This document shows, in pieces, positions 36,218 to 44,456 of a DNA stretch of 64,000 nucleotides. The notes below the pieces were generated by a model that was not told where the DNA came from, searched no databases, and saw nothing but the letters and a program-made list of their open reading frames with translations. Numbering within the stretch: the stretch's first letter is position 1; the number at the start of each line of letters is the position of its first letter. The stretch lies in the NCBI GenBank assembly GCA_018673255.1, contig JABHDC010000254.1, forward strand, positions 1-64,000, read 5' to 3'. The stretch is from Gemmatimonadota bacterium (GTDB taxonomy: Bacteria > Latescibacterota > UBA2968 > UBA8231). Position numbers and translations under genes: made by a program.

Positions 36218-37780
36218 TCAGGCAGCGGAGCGGCGTCCACGCCCGAATTCCGGATTTCCTTTGGACTCAGAAGGCGCACTGGTCGCCTGCGGTCGAGCTT
36301 CTGTGGAAGATGGCCGGCCATTCTGGCGAGTGCCCTCGGCCCCCGGGCGGCCACTGCGGCCACGGCGGGATGCACCACTGGCACTGCTGTCTCGCTGCCC
36401 ATTTGCCTTGGCCGCGGGGCGGCCGCTGCCGCCCTGGCTGTTGCCACGGGCAGATCCGGATCCATTGTTACCAGATCTACTGCTGCCAGATCGACCATTG
36501 CCGCGGCCGCTGCCGGAACGACGACTGTCAGATCCATTGCTGCGACCACTGCTGCGGCCATTGCCACTCCCATTGGAGCCGCCTGAGCCGGAGGCACGTT
36601 TGGGGATGACTGTGCCATCGGCATGGAGGGTGGCGATCCGATCCGAGTGAAAGCGGTGGTCATCGGCGGTGGTCAACTCGATACCCGTCAGTCGCTCGAT
36701 GGCCTTGATGTAGGAGAGCTCTTCCTCCTCACAGAAGGACATTGCGACGCCCTCGGCGCCGGCGCGTGCCGTTCGGCCGATGCGATGCACATACGCTTCC
36801 GGCTCGTTGGGGATCTCGAAGTTGATCACGTGTGTGATGTCATCGACGTCGATTCCACGGGAGACGATGTCGGTGGCGACGAGGACGCGAACCTTGCCTG
36901 CGTCAAAGTCCCCCAGGGCACGCTGGCGTGCGCCTTGACTCTTGTTGGAGTGGATGGCATCGGCGCTGATTCCACTCTTGACCAGATCACGAGCGACGCG
37001 ATTGGCACGGTGCTTGGTTCGCGTGAAAACGATGGCACGTTGAACGCCGTGTTCCTTGAGCACATCCGCCAGCAGGGCGCGCTTGTTGGCTTTCTCAACG
37101 AACAGCACCTGTTGCTCGATGTTGTCTGCCACCGTCGAGGTGGGAGACACGTCGATCCGCACCGGATCGATCAGCAGGTCGGTGGCTAGCTGGGTGATTT
37201 CCTGTGGAAGTGTCGCGGAAAACAGCAACGTCTGCCGCTTCTTCGGCAACTGAGCGACGATCTTGCGAACGTCACGGATGAAGCCCATGTCGAGCATGCG
37301 GTCGGCTTCGTCCAGGACGACGATCTCGATGCTGTCGAGGCGAACTTCACCTTGTCCCATCAGGTCGAGCAGTCGACCCGGCGTGGCGACGAGGATCTGC
37401 GGCTTGCGACGCAGTTTCTGAACCTGCGGGTGAGCGGAGACACCACCGACGATGACAGCACTCTTGATCGGCAGATGTCGGCCGTAGGCCTCCAGATTCT
37501 CATTGATCTGCAGGGCGAGTTCGCGAGTCGGTGTCAGAATGAGGGTGCGCAATCCTCTGCCCTGGGTCTTGTTGCCCTCCAGGTGCTGCAGGATCGGTAA
37601 GGCGAAGGCGGCGGTTTTGCCGGTTCCCGTCTGCGCCGTGGCAAGCAGATCGCGGCCTTCAAGGGCCGGCGGGATGGCGTCGCGCTGAATGGGGGATGGT
37701 TCGGTGTAGCCCTCTTCGTTGAGGGCTTGCAAGAGTTGCGGAATGAGCGCAAGGCGCTCAAAGGTTGCTTCCGTATCCAT
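36218..37780 (-). CDS. rhlE: DEAD-box RNA helicase, RhlE type, with Gly/Ser/Arg-rich tail
   Basis: This 520-residue ATP-dependent RNA helicase has all core motifs: Q-motif (PSPIQRDAI), motif I AQTGTGKT, TPTRELA, motif II VLDEADRML, SATL, IVFTRTKH, TDIVSRGID and motif VI HRIGRTARAG. The core ends near residue 375. The last ~130 residues are a low-complexity Gly-Ser-Asn-Arg tail, a form common in RhlE/CsdA-type helicases that binds RNA non-specifically and can favour condensates. AGGA is 6 bases before ATG. The 125-base leader contains an attenuator-like structure (see the regulatory entry). Likely roles are ribosome assembly and mRNA turnover, often cold-induced. Confidence 0.93.
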   Translation of the reverse strand: MDTEATFERLALIPQLLQALNEEGYTEPSPIQRDAIPPALEGRDLLATAQTGTGKTAAFALPILQHLEGNKTQGRGLRTLILTPTRELALQINENLEAYGRHLPIKSAVIVGGVSAHPQVQKLRRKPQILVATPGRLLDLMGQGEVRLDSIEIVVLDEADRMLDMGFIRDVRKIVAQLPKKRQTLLFSATLPQEITQLATDLLIDPVRIDVSPTSTVADNIEQQVLFVEKANKRALLADVLKEHGVQRAIVFTRTKHRANRVARDLVKSGISADAIHSNKSQGARQRALGDFDAGKVRVLVATDIVSRGIDVDDITHVINFEIPNEPEAYVHRIGRTARAGAEGVAMSFCEEEELSYIKAIERLTGIELTTADDHRFHSDRIATLHADGTVIPKRASGSGGSNGSGNGRSSGRSNGSDSRRSGSGRGNGRSGSSRSGNNGSGSARGNSQGGSGRPAAKANGQRDSSASGASRRGRSGRPGAEGTRQNGRPSSTEARPQATSAPSESKGNPEFGRGRRSAA

Positions 37781-37798
37781 GTAATCCTGTCCGGATTG

Positions 37799-37863
37799 TA
37801 AAAAAGAGAGAAGCCCGAGACTTGTTGCGGCTCTCGTCCGGGCACTGCGTGCCGGGGAGGCAC
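37799..37863 (-). promoter_or_regulatory. Attenuator-like leader of the rhlE gene
   Basis: Reading the minus strand, GTGCC (37863-37859), GGCAC (37853-37849) and GTGCC (37845-37841) can pair 1:2 or 2:3. Segment 3 overlaps GCCCG (37843-37839), the 5' arm of a stem closing with TCTCGGGC (37820-37813), followed by TTCTCTC and six T (37805-37800), about 20 bases before the start codon. Pairing 1:2 frees the terminator, while pairing 2:3 would block it. The fold is hand-drawn, and the terminator stem has a 4-base bulge. Confidence 0.5.
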
Positions 37864-37912
37864 ATCGGACAGGCGCGGATACTGAGAAATACGCTGAAAT
37901 CTTGGGGGGATA

Positions 37913-37918
37913 ATTATA
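37913..37918 (-). promoter_or_regulatory. Consensus -10 box for rhlE, within a possibly two-way promoter
   Basis: TATAAT occurs on the minus strand at 37918-37913, placing a transcript start near 37906 and a 125-base leader ahead of rhlE. No good -35 box is at the right distance (GGTTAG at 17 bases). The plus strand offers TATACT at 37915-37920 for the PLP enzyme gene. The gap 37781-38127 otherwise shows no gene. Confidence 0.45.
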
Positions 37919-38127
37919 CTGCGGCTTTATGCAACCTAACCGACATGTCCAGAATCCGCAATGCTCATTCTGCGGACGCAGTGGTCGTGGGAACAGGGCC
38001 CTGGCGCAGCGTGGTTGCAGCTAACCGTTGCAGCGCCATTGATTAGGTCCGTCTTGTGCGCCGGGACAAGTTGCCCGGCCAGTCGATCACGAGCACCCAC
38101 GATGACCAGCCCGGAGAACACACGGCA

Positions 38128-39327
38128 ATGAGTGAATCACTCGATCTGCACGAAAAGTACCAGCTGACCCGGATCATCAATGCCTGTGGCAAGATGACCC
38201 ATCTCGGCGGGGCGATCGTATTGCCCGAGACTCGCAGGCAGGTCTCGGCAAGTCTCGGAAATTTCTACGATCTGGATGAGATTCAGGACCGAGCAGGCAA
38301 AACCATCGCCGCCGCTTTTGGCAGTGAGTGGGGGTGTGTCACTGCATGTAGCGGGGCCGGCATCGCCCTGTCCGTGGCTGCCTGCATGACAGGCAATGAT
38401 TTCGGTAAGGTGGCTCAGTTGCCCGATACGGCGGGCATGAAGAATGGTGTCGTCATCCAAAAAGGGCACGCCGTGAATTTCGGCGCCCCGGTCACACAGA
38501 TGTGCAGACTGGCCGGAGCACAGGTCACCGAGATCGGCACGATCAATGGCGCTTCAGAGAGTCACCTCATGCATGCCATCGATGAGAATACGGTGGCGGC
38601 TGTGTTCGTCGTGTCCCACCACACGACCCGCTTCGGAAGTATCCCCCTGACACGTTTCGTCGAACTGGCCCACGAGCGCGGTGTGCCGGTCATCGTAGAC
38701 GGTGCGGCGCAGTCCTTCGTGATGCCCAAGATCATCGCTGCCGGTGTCGATCTGGCGATCTGCTCTGGACACAAATTCCTCTGTGGTACGACGGCTGGTG
38801 TCGTGGCAGGTCGCAGGGATCTGGTGGAAGCGGTCTATCTGCAGAATCGTGGAATTGGTCGGCCGATGAAGGTCGGCAAAGAAGGGATCTTCGGTGTTCT
38901 GGCGTCGCTCGAATTGCGCATGGCAACCGATGTCAACGAATGGCAGGCCGGCCAGGATGCCAAGCGTGATCGGATCCACGATCGCCTGCGTGGCATCGAA
39001 GGGGTCAGTCTCGATGTGGAGAATGACCCGAATGGCAATCCCTTCAGCCGGGCGCAGATCCGCATCGATCCCGATGCAGCGCAGGTCAGCGCCGCCGTCG
39101 TTGCCGAAGTCCTGGAGGCGGGCAATCCTTCGATCCGGCTGCGGGCGCATCACGTCGATGAGGGCTGGTTCACGGTGGACGCCAACGAACTGACGGCAGA
39201 AGACATTGAGCTGGTCAGCGACCGGCTCGTGGAGGTGCTGACCGCGCCGACCGACGAGAAGGCACGGTTGATGGAAACTCACGGCGGCGGGCGGTCGGCG
39301 GCACCGGAATTCCGGTGGCTCAGCTGA
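38128..39327 (+). CDS. SelA-like pyridoxal-phosphate enzyme
   Basis: This 399-residue fold-type I PLP enzyme of the SelA-like group has D191 (VIVDGAAQSF), which contacts the pyridine nitrogen, and K216 in ICSGHKFLCGTTAG as Schiff-base lysine. RIINACGKMTHLGG opens the family, and ACSGAGIALSVAACM forms the cofactor phosphate region. The group includes D-glucosaminate-6-phosphate ammonia-lyases as well as selenocysteine synthases. The N-terminal tRNA-binding domain of true SelA is missing and no selB or selD is nearby, so an amino-sugar or amino-acid lyase role is more likely. GGAGAA lies 9 bases before ATG 38128. Confidence 0.85.
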   Translation: MSESLDLHEKYQLTRIINACGKMTHLGGAIVLPETRRQVSASLGNFYDLDEIQDRAGKTIAAAFGSEWGCVTACSGAGIALSVAACMTGNDFGKVAQLPDTAGMKNGVVIQKGHAVNFGAPVTQMCRLAGAQVTEIGTINGASESHLMHAIDENTVAAVFVVSHHTTRFGSIPLTRFVELAHERGVPVIVDGAAQSFVMPKIIAAGVDLAICSGHKFLCGTTAGVVAGRRDLVEAVYLQNRGIGRPMKVGKEGIFGVLASLELRMATDVNEWQAGQDAKRDRIHDRLRGIEGVSLDVENDPNGNPFSRAQIRIDPDAAQVSAAVVAEVLEAGNPSIRLRAHHVDEGWFTVDANELTAEDIELVSDRLVEVLTAPTDEKARLMETHGGGRSAAPEFRWLS

Positions 39328-39364
39328 TTAAGGCCATGTCCTTCACGCGGACCTGATGAGGAGC

Positions 39365-39553
39365 CTACGGCGTGATCTGCTGTGTGTCTTTCTCCTGCAG
39401 AGCGAAGAAGTCGCACTTCCGGCTGCACCAGAAGCAATACTTCATGCTCTTCTGACAGTATCCCTCGCGTCGATCTGAGGAACGCATGACCAGACTGATC
39501 GCGACAATGGCGACGGCGACTGGTAGGATGGCTGGCAAGATATCGGCAAACAT
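39365..39553 (-). CDS. Small membrane protein with four-cysteine tail
   Basis: This 62-residue protein has one hydrophobic helix (about 4-23, ILPAILPVAVAIVAISLVM) and then a cytoplasmic segment with C33, C39, C42 and C46 in the order C-x5-C-x2-C-x3-C, a likely metal site. GGAGG lies 6 bases before ATG 39553, an excellent ribosome site that supports it as a real gene. No family is recognised. The gene lies antisense to nothing, in a gap between a PLP enzyme and other small minus-strand genes. Confidence 0.6.
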   Translation of the reverse strand: MFADILPAILPVAVAIVAISLVMRSSDRREGYCQKSMKYCFWCSRKCDFFALQEKDTQQITP

Positions 39554-39628
39554 GGGGTGCCTCCCTGTCGCACCCTCACCCGTGAGTAGTATCCGCGGAA
39601 GGGAGGGCGGGAGGCAAGGCGCGTTGGA

Positions 39629-39817
39629 TCAGACGGGCTTGTGTTCCCAGGTCAGGAAGCCGCCTTTGACAAAGATACGCTCGCCCTGATTGAGACGACG
39701 CCACGCAGACTCGCGGATCTCGGCATCGGGTAGATCTCGACTCAGGATCCGCCGCACATCGCTCTCGGTGAGAGTGGACGGGGATTCCGTACCAGGGCGG
39801 TGCAGAAGGAAAGGCAT
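39629..39817 (-). CDS. Small hypothetical protein
   Basis: This 62-residue protein begins MPFLLHRPGTESPSTLTES and contains a helical middle (SDVRRILSRDLPDAEIRESA) and an aromatic end (FVKGGFLTWEHKPV). GGAA lies about 7 bases before ATG 39817; the frame extends to TTG 39862. Composition is protein-like and the frame is not overlapped by a larger gene, but I recognise no family. It could be a small regulator or toxin-antitoxin-like component, for which there is no evidence. Confidence 0.45.
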   Translation of the reverse strand: MPFLLHRPGTESPSTLTESDVRRILSRDLPDAEIRESAWRRLNQGERIFVKGGFLTWEHKPV

Positions 39818-39923
39818 GCGCTCGTTCCAGTTGCGGATGGCGGGTCGATGGGCGTGGCCCAATAGTCTTGGAGGAACTTAACCGGCTCCGACGAAGCCAG
39901 CCAGCCCCGGGGGCCTGGTCTGC

Positions 39924-40511
39924 TTAGGTCGATTGCCGGTGCCGGCGATAGATCACAATGCCGGCGGCCACCATCAGGCAGAGCAGCACGCCACCCGCCC
40001 AGGGCGCATGCTGCTGCGCCAGCGCCAGTCCTTCGGCGCCGAAGTGCATCCCGAGGTAGGCACCGGTCCCGTAGCGGATCGCGCGGCCGATGAAGGTGCT
40101 CAGGGCGAGAGGGATCGGACGCATGCCGAAGACGCCGGCACTGAGAATGAACAACTTCGTCGGATAGGGAGGTGGCGCCATCACGGCGAGAAAGATCACC
40201 CACGGCCCATGCTGGCTAAGTCGATTCCTGGCCGCTTCTACACGCGCATCTGAGAATCTGCGCAGGGCGACACGGCCGCTGCGACGACCGATGACATACA
40301 GCACCAGGCAACCGATCGTCGATCCGAGGGTGGCCAGCATGGCCAGCACGACAACGGCAGTGGTGCGATCCAGGTTGGCAGACTGCAGCAGCAACAGAAC
40401 GTCCGGGCCGCCACCGGTCGGGATCCCGGCGGAATCTCCCACAGACAGAAGGAACAAGCCCGTCGCGCCGGCTGCCTGCGCCAGTTGCTGTACCCACTCG
40501 ACAAATCCCAC
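39924..40511 (-). CDS. DedA/YqaA-like (SNARE-associated, VTT domain) membrane protein
   Basis: This 195-residue protein has four or five hydrophobic helices. GDSAGIPTGGGPD near residue 26 and VMAPPPYPTKLFILSAGVFGM near 113-133 are the two re-entrant segments typical of the DedA/VTT fold. Members are thought to move lipids such as undecaprenyl phosphate or phosphatidylethanolamine across the inner membrane, or help ion balance. It starts at GTG 40511. It is shorter than classical DedA and closer to the YqaA form. Function here is open. Confidence 0.8.
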   Translation of the reverse strand: MGFVEWVQQLAQAAGATGLFLLSVGDSAGIPTGGGPDVLLLLQSANLDRTTAVVVLAMLATLGSTIGCLVLYVIGRRSGRVALRRFSDARVEAARNRLSQHGPWVIFLAVMAPPPYPTKLFILSAGVFGMRPIPLALSTFIGRAIRYGTGAYLGMHFGAEGLALAQQHAPWAGGVLLCLMVAAGIVIYRRHRQST

Positions 40512-40537
40512 GTGCAGTCGCCGTCAGCGGTCAGAAC

Positions 40538-40568
40538 GAGAAAAGCCCCCGGCTATGCCGGAGGCTCT
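40538..40568 (-). terminator. Terminator for the CPVE-repeat gene
   Basis: On the minus strand AGCCTCCGGC pairs with GCCGGGGGCT around an ATA loop (one T-G pair), followed by TTTTC. It lies about 65 bases past the stop of the small exported protein and ahead of the DedA-like gene. Confidence 0.65.
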
Positions 40569-40631
40569 TCCACAATGCATTGTCATGCGAGCTGTGTCGT
40601 GCTCAGGTTTCTCAGGCTCGATTGTTCTGCC

Positions 40632-40865
40632 TCAGGCGCCCTTGGCGCTATTCGGGCAGGCGGCTGCCTCCTCGACGGGGCACGCAGCTTCTGCCTTCTC
40701 GACGGGGCACGTGCTCGAAGCCTTCTCCTCAACGGGGCAGACGCTCGGGCAGTCCTGGCCATCGGCCGCTGCACTGGCATACAGCTCTGATGCGCCGAAT
40801 CCGAGGGCGCCTGCGAGGGCGAGGCCCAGGGCGGCGGCGGCGATCGATTTGCGGATGCTTGTCAT
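40632..40865 (-). CDS. Small exported protein with repeated CP(V)E motifs
   Basis: This 77-residue precursor has a signal peptide (about 1-33; IRKSIAAAALGLALAGALGFG) and a mature part with five Cys-Pro dipeptides: DCPSVCPVEEK, STCPVEKAEA, ACPVEEAAAC, then P. Spacings between cysteines are 4, 10, 9 and 8 residues, caused by small internal repeats of an about 27-base unit. AGGAG lies 9 bases before ATG 40865 and a terminator follows, so the gene looks genuine. CP dipeptides can bind haem or metals; the even repeat suggests this, but it is inference. No family is known to me. Confidence 0.7.
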   Translation of the reverse strand: MTSIRKSIAAAALGLALAGALGFGASELYASAAADGQDCPSVCPVEEKASSTCPVEKAEAACPVEEAAACPNSAKGA

Positions 40866-40938
40866 CTGTAGGGCTCCTGGTTCATTTCTGGTGAACACCG
40901 GTACAGCCACACGATTATGGCGGATACGGACGGATGGG

Positions 40939-41601
40939 TCAAGGGGTGCGTGCCAACTCGTCCTGGACCCGAAGCCACCAGAGGTGTTGCTGATGCTCCG
41001 GCATGATGTGATGTCGGGATTCGACATCAAACTGAGTGTGCCTCTCCTGGAGTTGCTCAAGGGCCAGAGCCGTTATCGCCTCGATCGTGTCCGTTGCCGC
41101 AGCCTCGGCAAGTTCCCGACTTTTGGCGATGGCCTCGAACCCTTCAGTCAGATCGCGTGCCTGCGCATTTAACTGGCGGGTGGTCAACTCGATGAGGGCG
41201 AAGTGGATCTGCTCGTGTTGCAGGACCCGGTGCACCAGGCGCGTGGGGAGTTGGGGGCTCCACCAGGAGCAGGCCGGCTGCATCTCACCCCGAAAGCCGA
41301 GGTGCCGGATTCCTACACGATAGCTCGTGCTGCCATCGGCATGGGTGAGTCGCTGCGCCGAGAAACCCGAATCCCGGGTGATGGCGATCTGGCCACACAA
41401 GGCGGCGCCCACATTCTCAGCATGCGCCTTGAACTGTGGTGGTATCCGGCGAGCACCGAAGTCCGCAAGGGTGAGCATCCGGTAGGCGATCGGCGGTCCT
41501 GTGGCGTCATCTTTTTTGGGAATCCCTGCGCCGCATCCGCCGCACAGGATCAGGCAGAGCCATGCGATGGCTTGAGTCGTGGCGCGTCGTTGGCCTGTCA
41601 T
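40939..41601 (-). CDS. DUF922-like lipoprotein with HExxH-type zinc motif
   Basis: This 220-residue protein has a signal peptide with CGGC at its end (C23), suggesting a lipoprotein though the lipobox is not ideal. H129-E130-x-x-H133 (VLQHEQIHFALIE) matches the zinc motif of the DUF922 group of putative bacterial proteases, where the phrase HEQ.HF is characteristic. The C-terminal half is helical. ATG 41601 is used; ATG 41613 and 41631 are in frame. It lies head to head with the PhyH-HEAT gene. Confidence 0.65.
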   Translation of the reverse strand: MTGQRRATTQAIAWLCLILCGGCGAGIPKKDDATGPPIAYRMLTLADFGARRIPPQFKAHAENVGAALCGQIAITRDSGFSAQRLTHADGSTSYRVGIRHLGFRGEMQPACSWWSPQLPTRLVHRVLQHEQIHFALIELTTRQLNAQARDLTEGFEAIAKSRELAEAAATDTIEAITALALEQLQERHTQFDVESRHHIMPEHQQHLWWLRVQDELARTP

Positions 41602-41681
41602 AGGAGATTCCATTTCCAAATTGGCGTCCATCAGTGCCGCCGTCCTACGTTGTTCGCATCGATTCTCAGGAGAATGAGTTC

Positions 41682-43220
41682 ATGAGCGTTTCGCCACAAC
41701 TTCCCGGTACCGATCTGGCTCAATTCATCAGGGATGGTCATCTGGTTGTGAAGACATCTCTGCCAGATTCCTTCCACAGAGATCTGCATGCAAAGATAGA
41801 GGACGTGTTCGAGAAGGAGGGGAATCCGGGGAACAATATCCTGCCTCGGGTACCTGAGATTGCCAGTGTATACGACGATCCCGCCGTGCGCAGCGCCCTG
41901 CAGTCGCTTCTGGGTCCCGGGTATATCATGAATCCACATCGACACTGCCATCTGAATCCGCCGGGCAGCAAGGGCCAGTCGTGGCACAAGGACTGCTACG
42001 TCTTCGATCACAATGTGCGTCATCCCCGCTTCCACTGGGTGTTGGCATTCTACTATCCGCAGGATGTGACGCCGGATATGGGGCCGACGGGTGTCATGCC
42101 GAAGCAGCAGTGGTATCAGGATATCTCCGATCCGGATCCTGCAAAATCGACTGAGAGGGACCAGGCCTTGCTCGGCGTGGCCGGCACGGTGTCGATCGTG
42201 CACTTCGATGCATGGCATCGTGCCACGGCCAATACGTCTGATCGCAAGCGTTACATGCTGAAATTCCAGTTTGCCCGTACCGCGGCCCCAGAGCCGGTCG
42301 ATGCGGCGATGGATCCCGGTTGGGAGAGCGAGGCGGCCGTGTCTGATGATGTGTGGGCGTGGCTTCACGGTGGCCTGCCGTCGTGGTCGTCACCCTCTTC
42401 GACGGGATCGGTTGACGCGAGTCAGATGGGACAGCATGTCGATGCGCTGACGGCGGCTGATCCTCAGGTGAGGCGGCGGGCAGCAGATGCACTGGCCTGC
42501 TCCGGGGCAGCAGGTGACGCCGTGACCTCACTGCGTCAGGCCTTGACCGATGACGACGAAGGCGTGCGATTGAATGCGGCCTACGCGCTGGCTGCGGCTG
42601 GCGCGCAAGGTCGTGAGACACTCGTCGAGTCTCTGCGGCGTGACGCCATGGCCGCTGAGGAGCGAGCCCTGGCAAAGACGGCGGACAATGCCCACGGGAC
42701 GAATCCAACGGCTCAGGTGGGTTCCACGGCGCTGGGCGTCGCACCCGATGCCCTGGATGCCATTTCCAGCCTGCTGAACGATGCCCACTGGTTGGTGCGT
42801 GCCAGTGCAGTAGATGCGGTGAGCAATCGCGCGGACGGGCCGCAGGCCATGACGCGTGAATTGATCGCTGCGGTCGATGACGACCACTGGTGGGTGCGTC
42901 GCAATGCGCAGGAAGCGCTTGGACGCGGTCACGCGCTGGGTGAATCGGCGCTGGTGGCGGTGTCGAAGGGGCTGCGCGATGAGGACTATCGAGTCCGTCG
43001 CAATGCGGCCATGGCGCTGCGGCGGGCCGATGGACCGGCCGGTGATACTGTGGACGGTCTGAAAGCGATGCTGCATGACGAGAATCGCTACAACCGATTC
43101 TATGCCATCGACGCGCTTCGCCGGTTGGCACCCGCAGCGGCTGAGGCCGAACGGGTGCTGATGGATCACCTCTACACGTCGCGGTGGTGCCCCCTGACCG
43201 ATAGCGACGACCGCTACTGA
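41682..43220 (+). CDS. PhyH dioxygenase fused to HEAT repeats
   Basis: This 512-residue protein combines two modules. The N-terminal half (about 1-200) is a PhyH-type oxygenase with H102-x-D104 (GQSWHKDCYVFD), H179 (FDAWHRATANT) and R190, all the ligands for Fe and 2-oxoglutarate. From about 235 to 505 there are at least seven HEAT-type repeats of 30-35 residues (AADPQVRRRAADALACSG, DDDEGVRLNAAYALAAAG, DAHWLVRASAVDAV, DDHWWVRRNAQEALGRG, DEDYRVRRNAAMALRRA). HEAT arrays bind proteins, so the oxygenase may act on or be scaffolded by a partner protein. AGGAG is about 10 bases before ATG. No close neighbour suggests a partner. Confidence 0.88.
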   Translation: MSVSPQLPGTDLAQFIRDGHLVVKTSLPDSFHRDLHAKIEDVFEKEGNPGNNILPRVPEIASVYDDPAVRSALQSLLGPGYIMNPHRHCHLNPPGSKGQSWHKDCYVFDHNVRHPRFHWVLAFYYPQDVTPDMGPTGVMPKQQWYQDISDPDPAKSTERDQALLGVAGTVSIVHFDAWHRATANTSDRKRYMLKFQFARTAAPEPVDAAMDPGWESEAAVSDDVWAWLHGGLPSWSSPSSTGSVDASQMGQHVDALTAADPQVRRRAADALACSGAAGDAVTSLRQALTDDDEGVRLNAAYALAAAGAQGRETLVESLRRDAMAAEERALAKTADNAHGTNPTAQVGSTALGVAPDALDAISSLLNDAHWLVRASAVDAVSNRADGPQAMTRELIAAVDDDHWWVRRNAQEALGRGHALGESALVAVSKGLRDEDYRVRRNAAMALRRADGPAGDTVDGLKAMLHDENRYNRFYAIDALRRLAPAAAEAERVLMDHLYTSRWCPLTDSDDRY

Positions 43221-43229
43221 GTCTGCCGT

Positions 43230-44456
43230 CTACTCAGCTGCGTCTTTCAAGGCCTGGCGAAGTGGTGTCTTCCAGTCGGTGGGACGGACGCTGTCCACAC
43301 GGATGCGGGGGCACCGGTTGAAAGCGGCGAAGGCGTGCAGTTGGGTCGCCAGTGCAGGCAGGGCCTTTTCCACGACATCGCCAGGCAGGTCCTCTTCGAG
43401 GGTGAGACGCCGCAGAGCGAGGATGCCCTTCTTGCGCTCCGCCTTGGCATCGAGGCGTCCGATGAATCGATCGCTTCACAGCACGGGAAGGCAGAAGTAA
43501 CCGAATTGCCGCTTCGGTGCTGGCACGTAGCACTCGATGGTGTAGTCGAAATCGAAGAGGCGCTGCACCCAGCCTCGGCGGATCACGAGGTTGTCGAAGG
43601 GAGACAACAGGTGTGCCGCCTTGCGTCGAGGCGTCCGATCAGTGGCTTCCAGATCTTTCGTGCGCGCATAGAGTGGCGATCCATCATCCCCGCGAAGTTT
43701 CACTTCCACGACAGAGCGATCATCCATCGCCTCGGCCAGGGCCGCTGCCAACGATTCAGCGTGCCGATTCCACACGCGCAGTTCGGTGTTGGCCGCAATG
43801 CCATGCTGGTCGAAGGCACGCTGCAGCGCCCATCGCGCCCGCTCCTGTCGCGATGCGGGTGTCGTGTCGGTGCCGGATGGGAGAACCCGCTCGGTTAGGT
43901 CATAGAATCGCTGGAACTTGCGGCGCTCGCTGATCATCAACTCGCCGTTGGAGAAGAGGGTTTCGAGAGCCCCCTTGGCCGGTTTCCAGTCCCACCAGGG
44001 CCCCCGGCGGTTGCCATCACCGGAGAAATCCGCGGCACAGAGTGCACCCTCCGCGCGGATTCGATCGCGTACATGATCAACGACATCCTGATTCGCCTTG
44101 ATCCACTCGAGGGTGCCCGGGCGCTGGGCGTGAGAGTGCATGCTGGCGACGTAGTAGCGGTAGTCGATGGTGGGAAGGTAGGAGGCGGCGTGACTCCATC
44201 CCTCGAAGATGCGACGATCCCTGGCCAGGGCATGATCGAGGTCGTGTTCCGTGTAGTCACGCTGCCGGGTCCACAGAATGTGGTGATGGGCACGCTCCAC
44301 GACGGAAATGGTGTCGATCTGCACGTAGCCGAGTCGTTCACAGATCGCGGCTGTACCATCCGGGCCCGGCGGTGGCGTAAAGGTGCCATCCAGTCCTTGT
44401 GCTCGCAGGGCGAGACGGCGGGCGCGAGCGATGGTGATCGTACCGGTGGTACTCAC
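43230..44456 (-). pseudogene. YcaQ/AlkX-like DNA glycosylase gene interrupted by an in-frame TGA
   Basis: The first 326 codons (44456 to 43479) encode a protein of the AZL/YcaQ (HTH_42) group that unhooks DNA interstrand crosslinks. The catalytic QxD motif is Q46-I47-D48 in LGYVQIDTISVVERAHHHIL, as in E. coli YcaQ. TGA at 43478-43476 follows YFCLPVL, but the same frame continues 81 more codons with the expected C-terminus (SDRFIGRLDAKAERKKGI onward) to TAG 43230. A Trp (TGG) at this site would restore the usual LPVLxGDRFIG-like segment. It is thus a point nonsense mutation, a sequencing error, or read-through. The start GTG overlaps the URO-D-like stop by 4 bases. Confidence 0.8.

Noticed and set aside
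38128..39327. Considered as true selenocysteine synthase (SelA), linked to the in-frame TGA at 43.5 kb
   Set aside because: It lacks the SelA N-terminal domain, no selB, selD or tRNA-Sec is visible, and the TGA lies where Trp would fit. Selenocysteine is therefore not supported.
43445..43466. Possible selenocysteine insertion hairpin after the TGA (CATCG/CGATG)
   Set aside because: It is only a five-base stem with a loop that lacks the usual bulge and apical features, and similar small stems are common in this GC-rich DNA.
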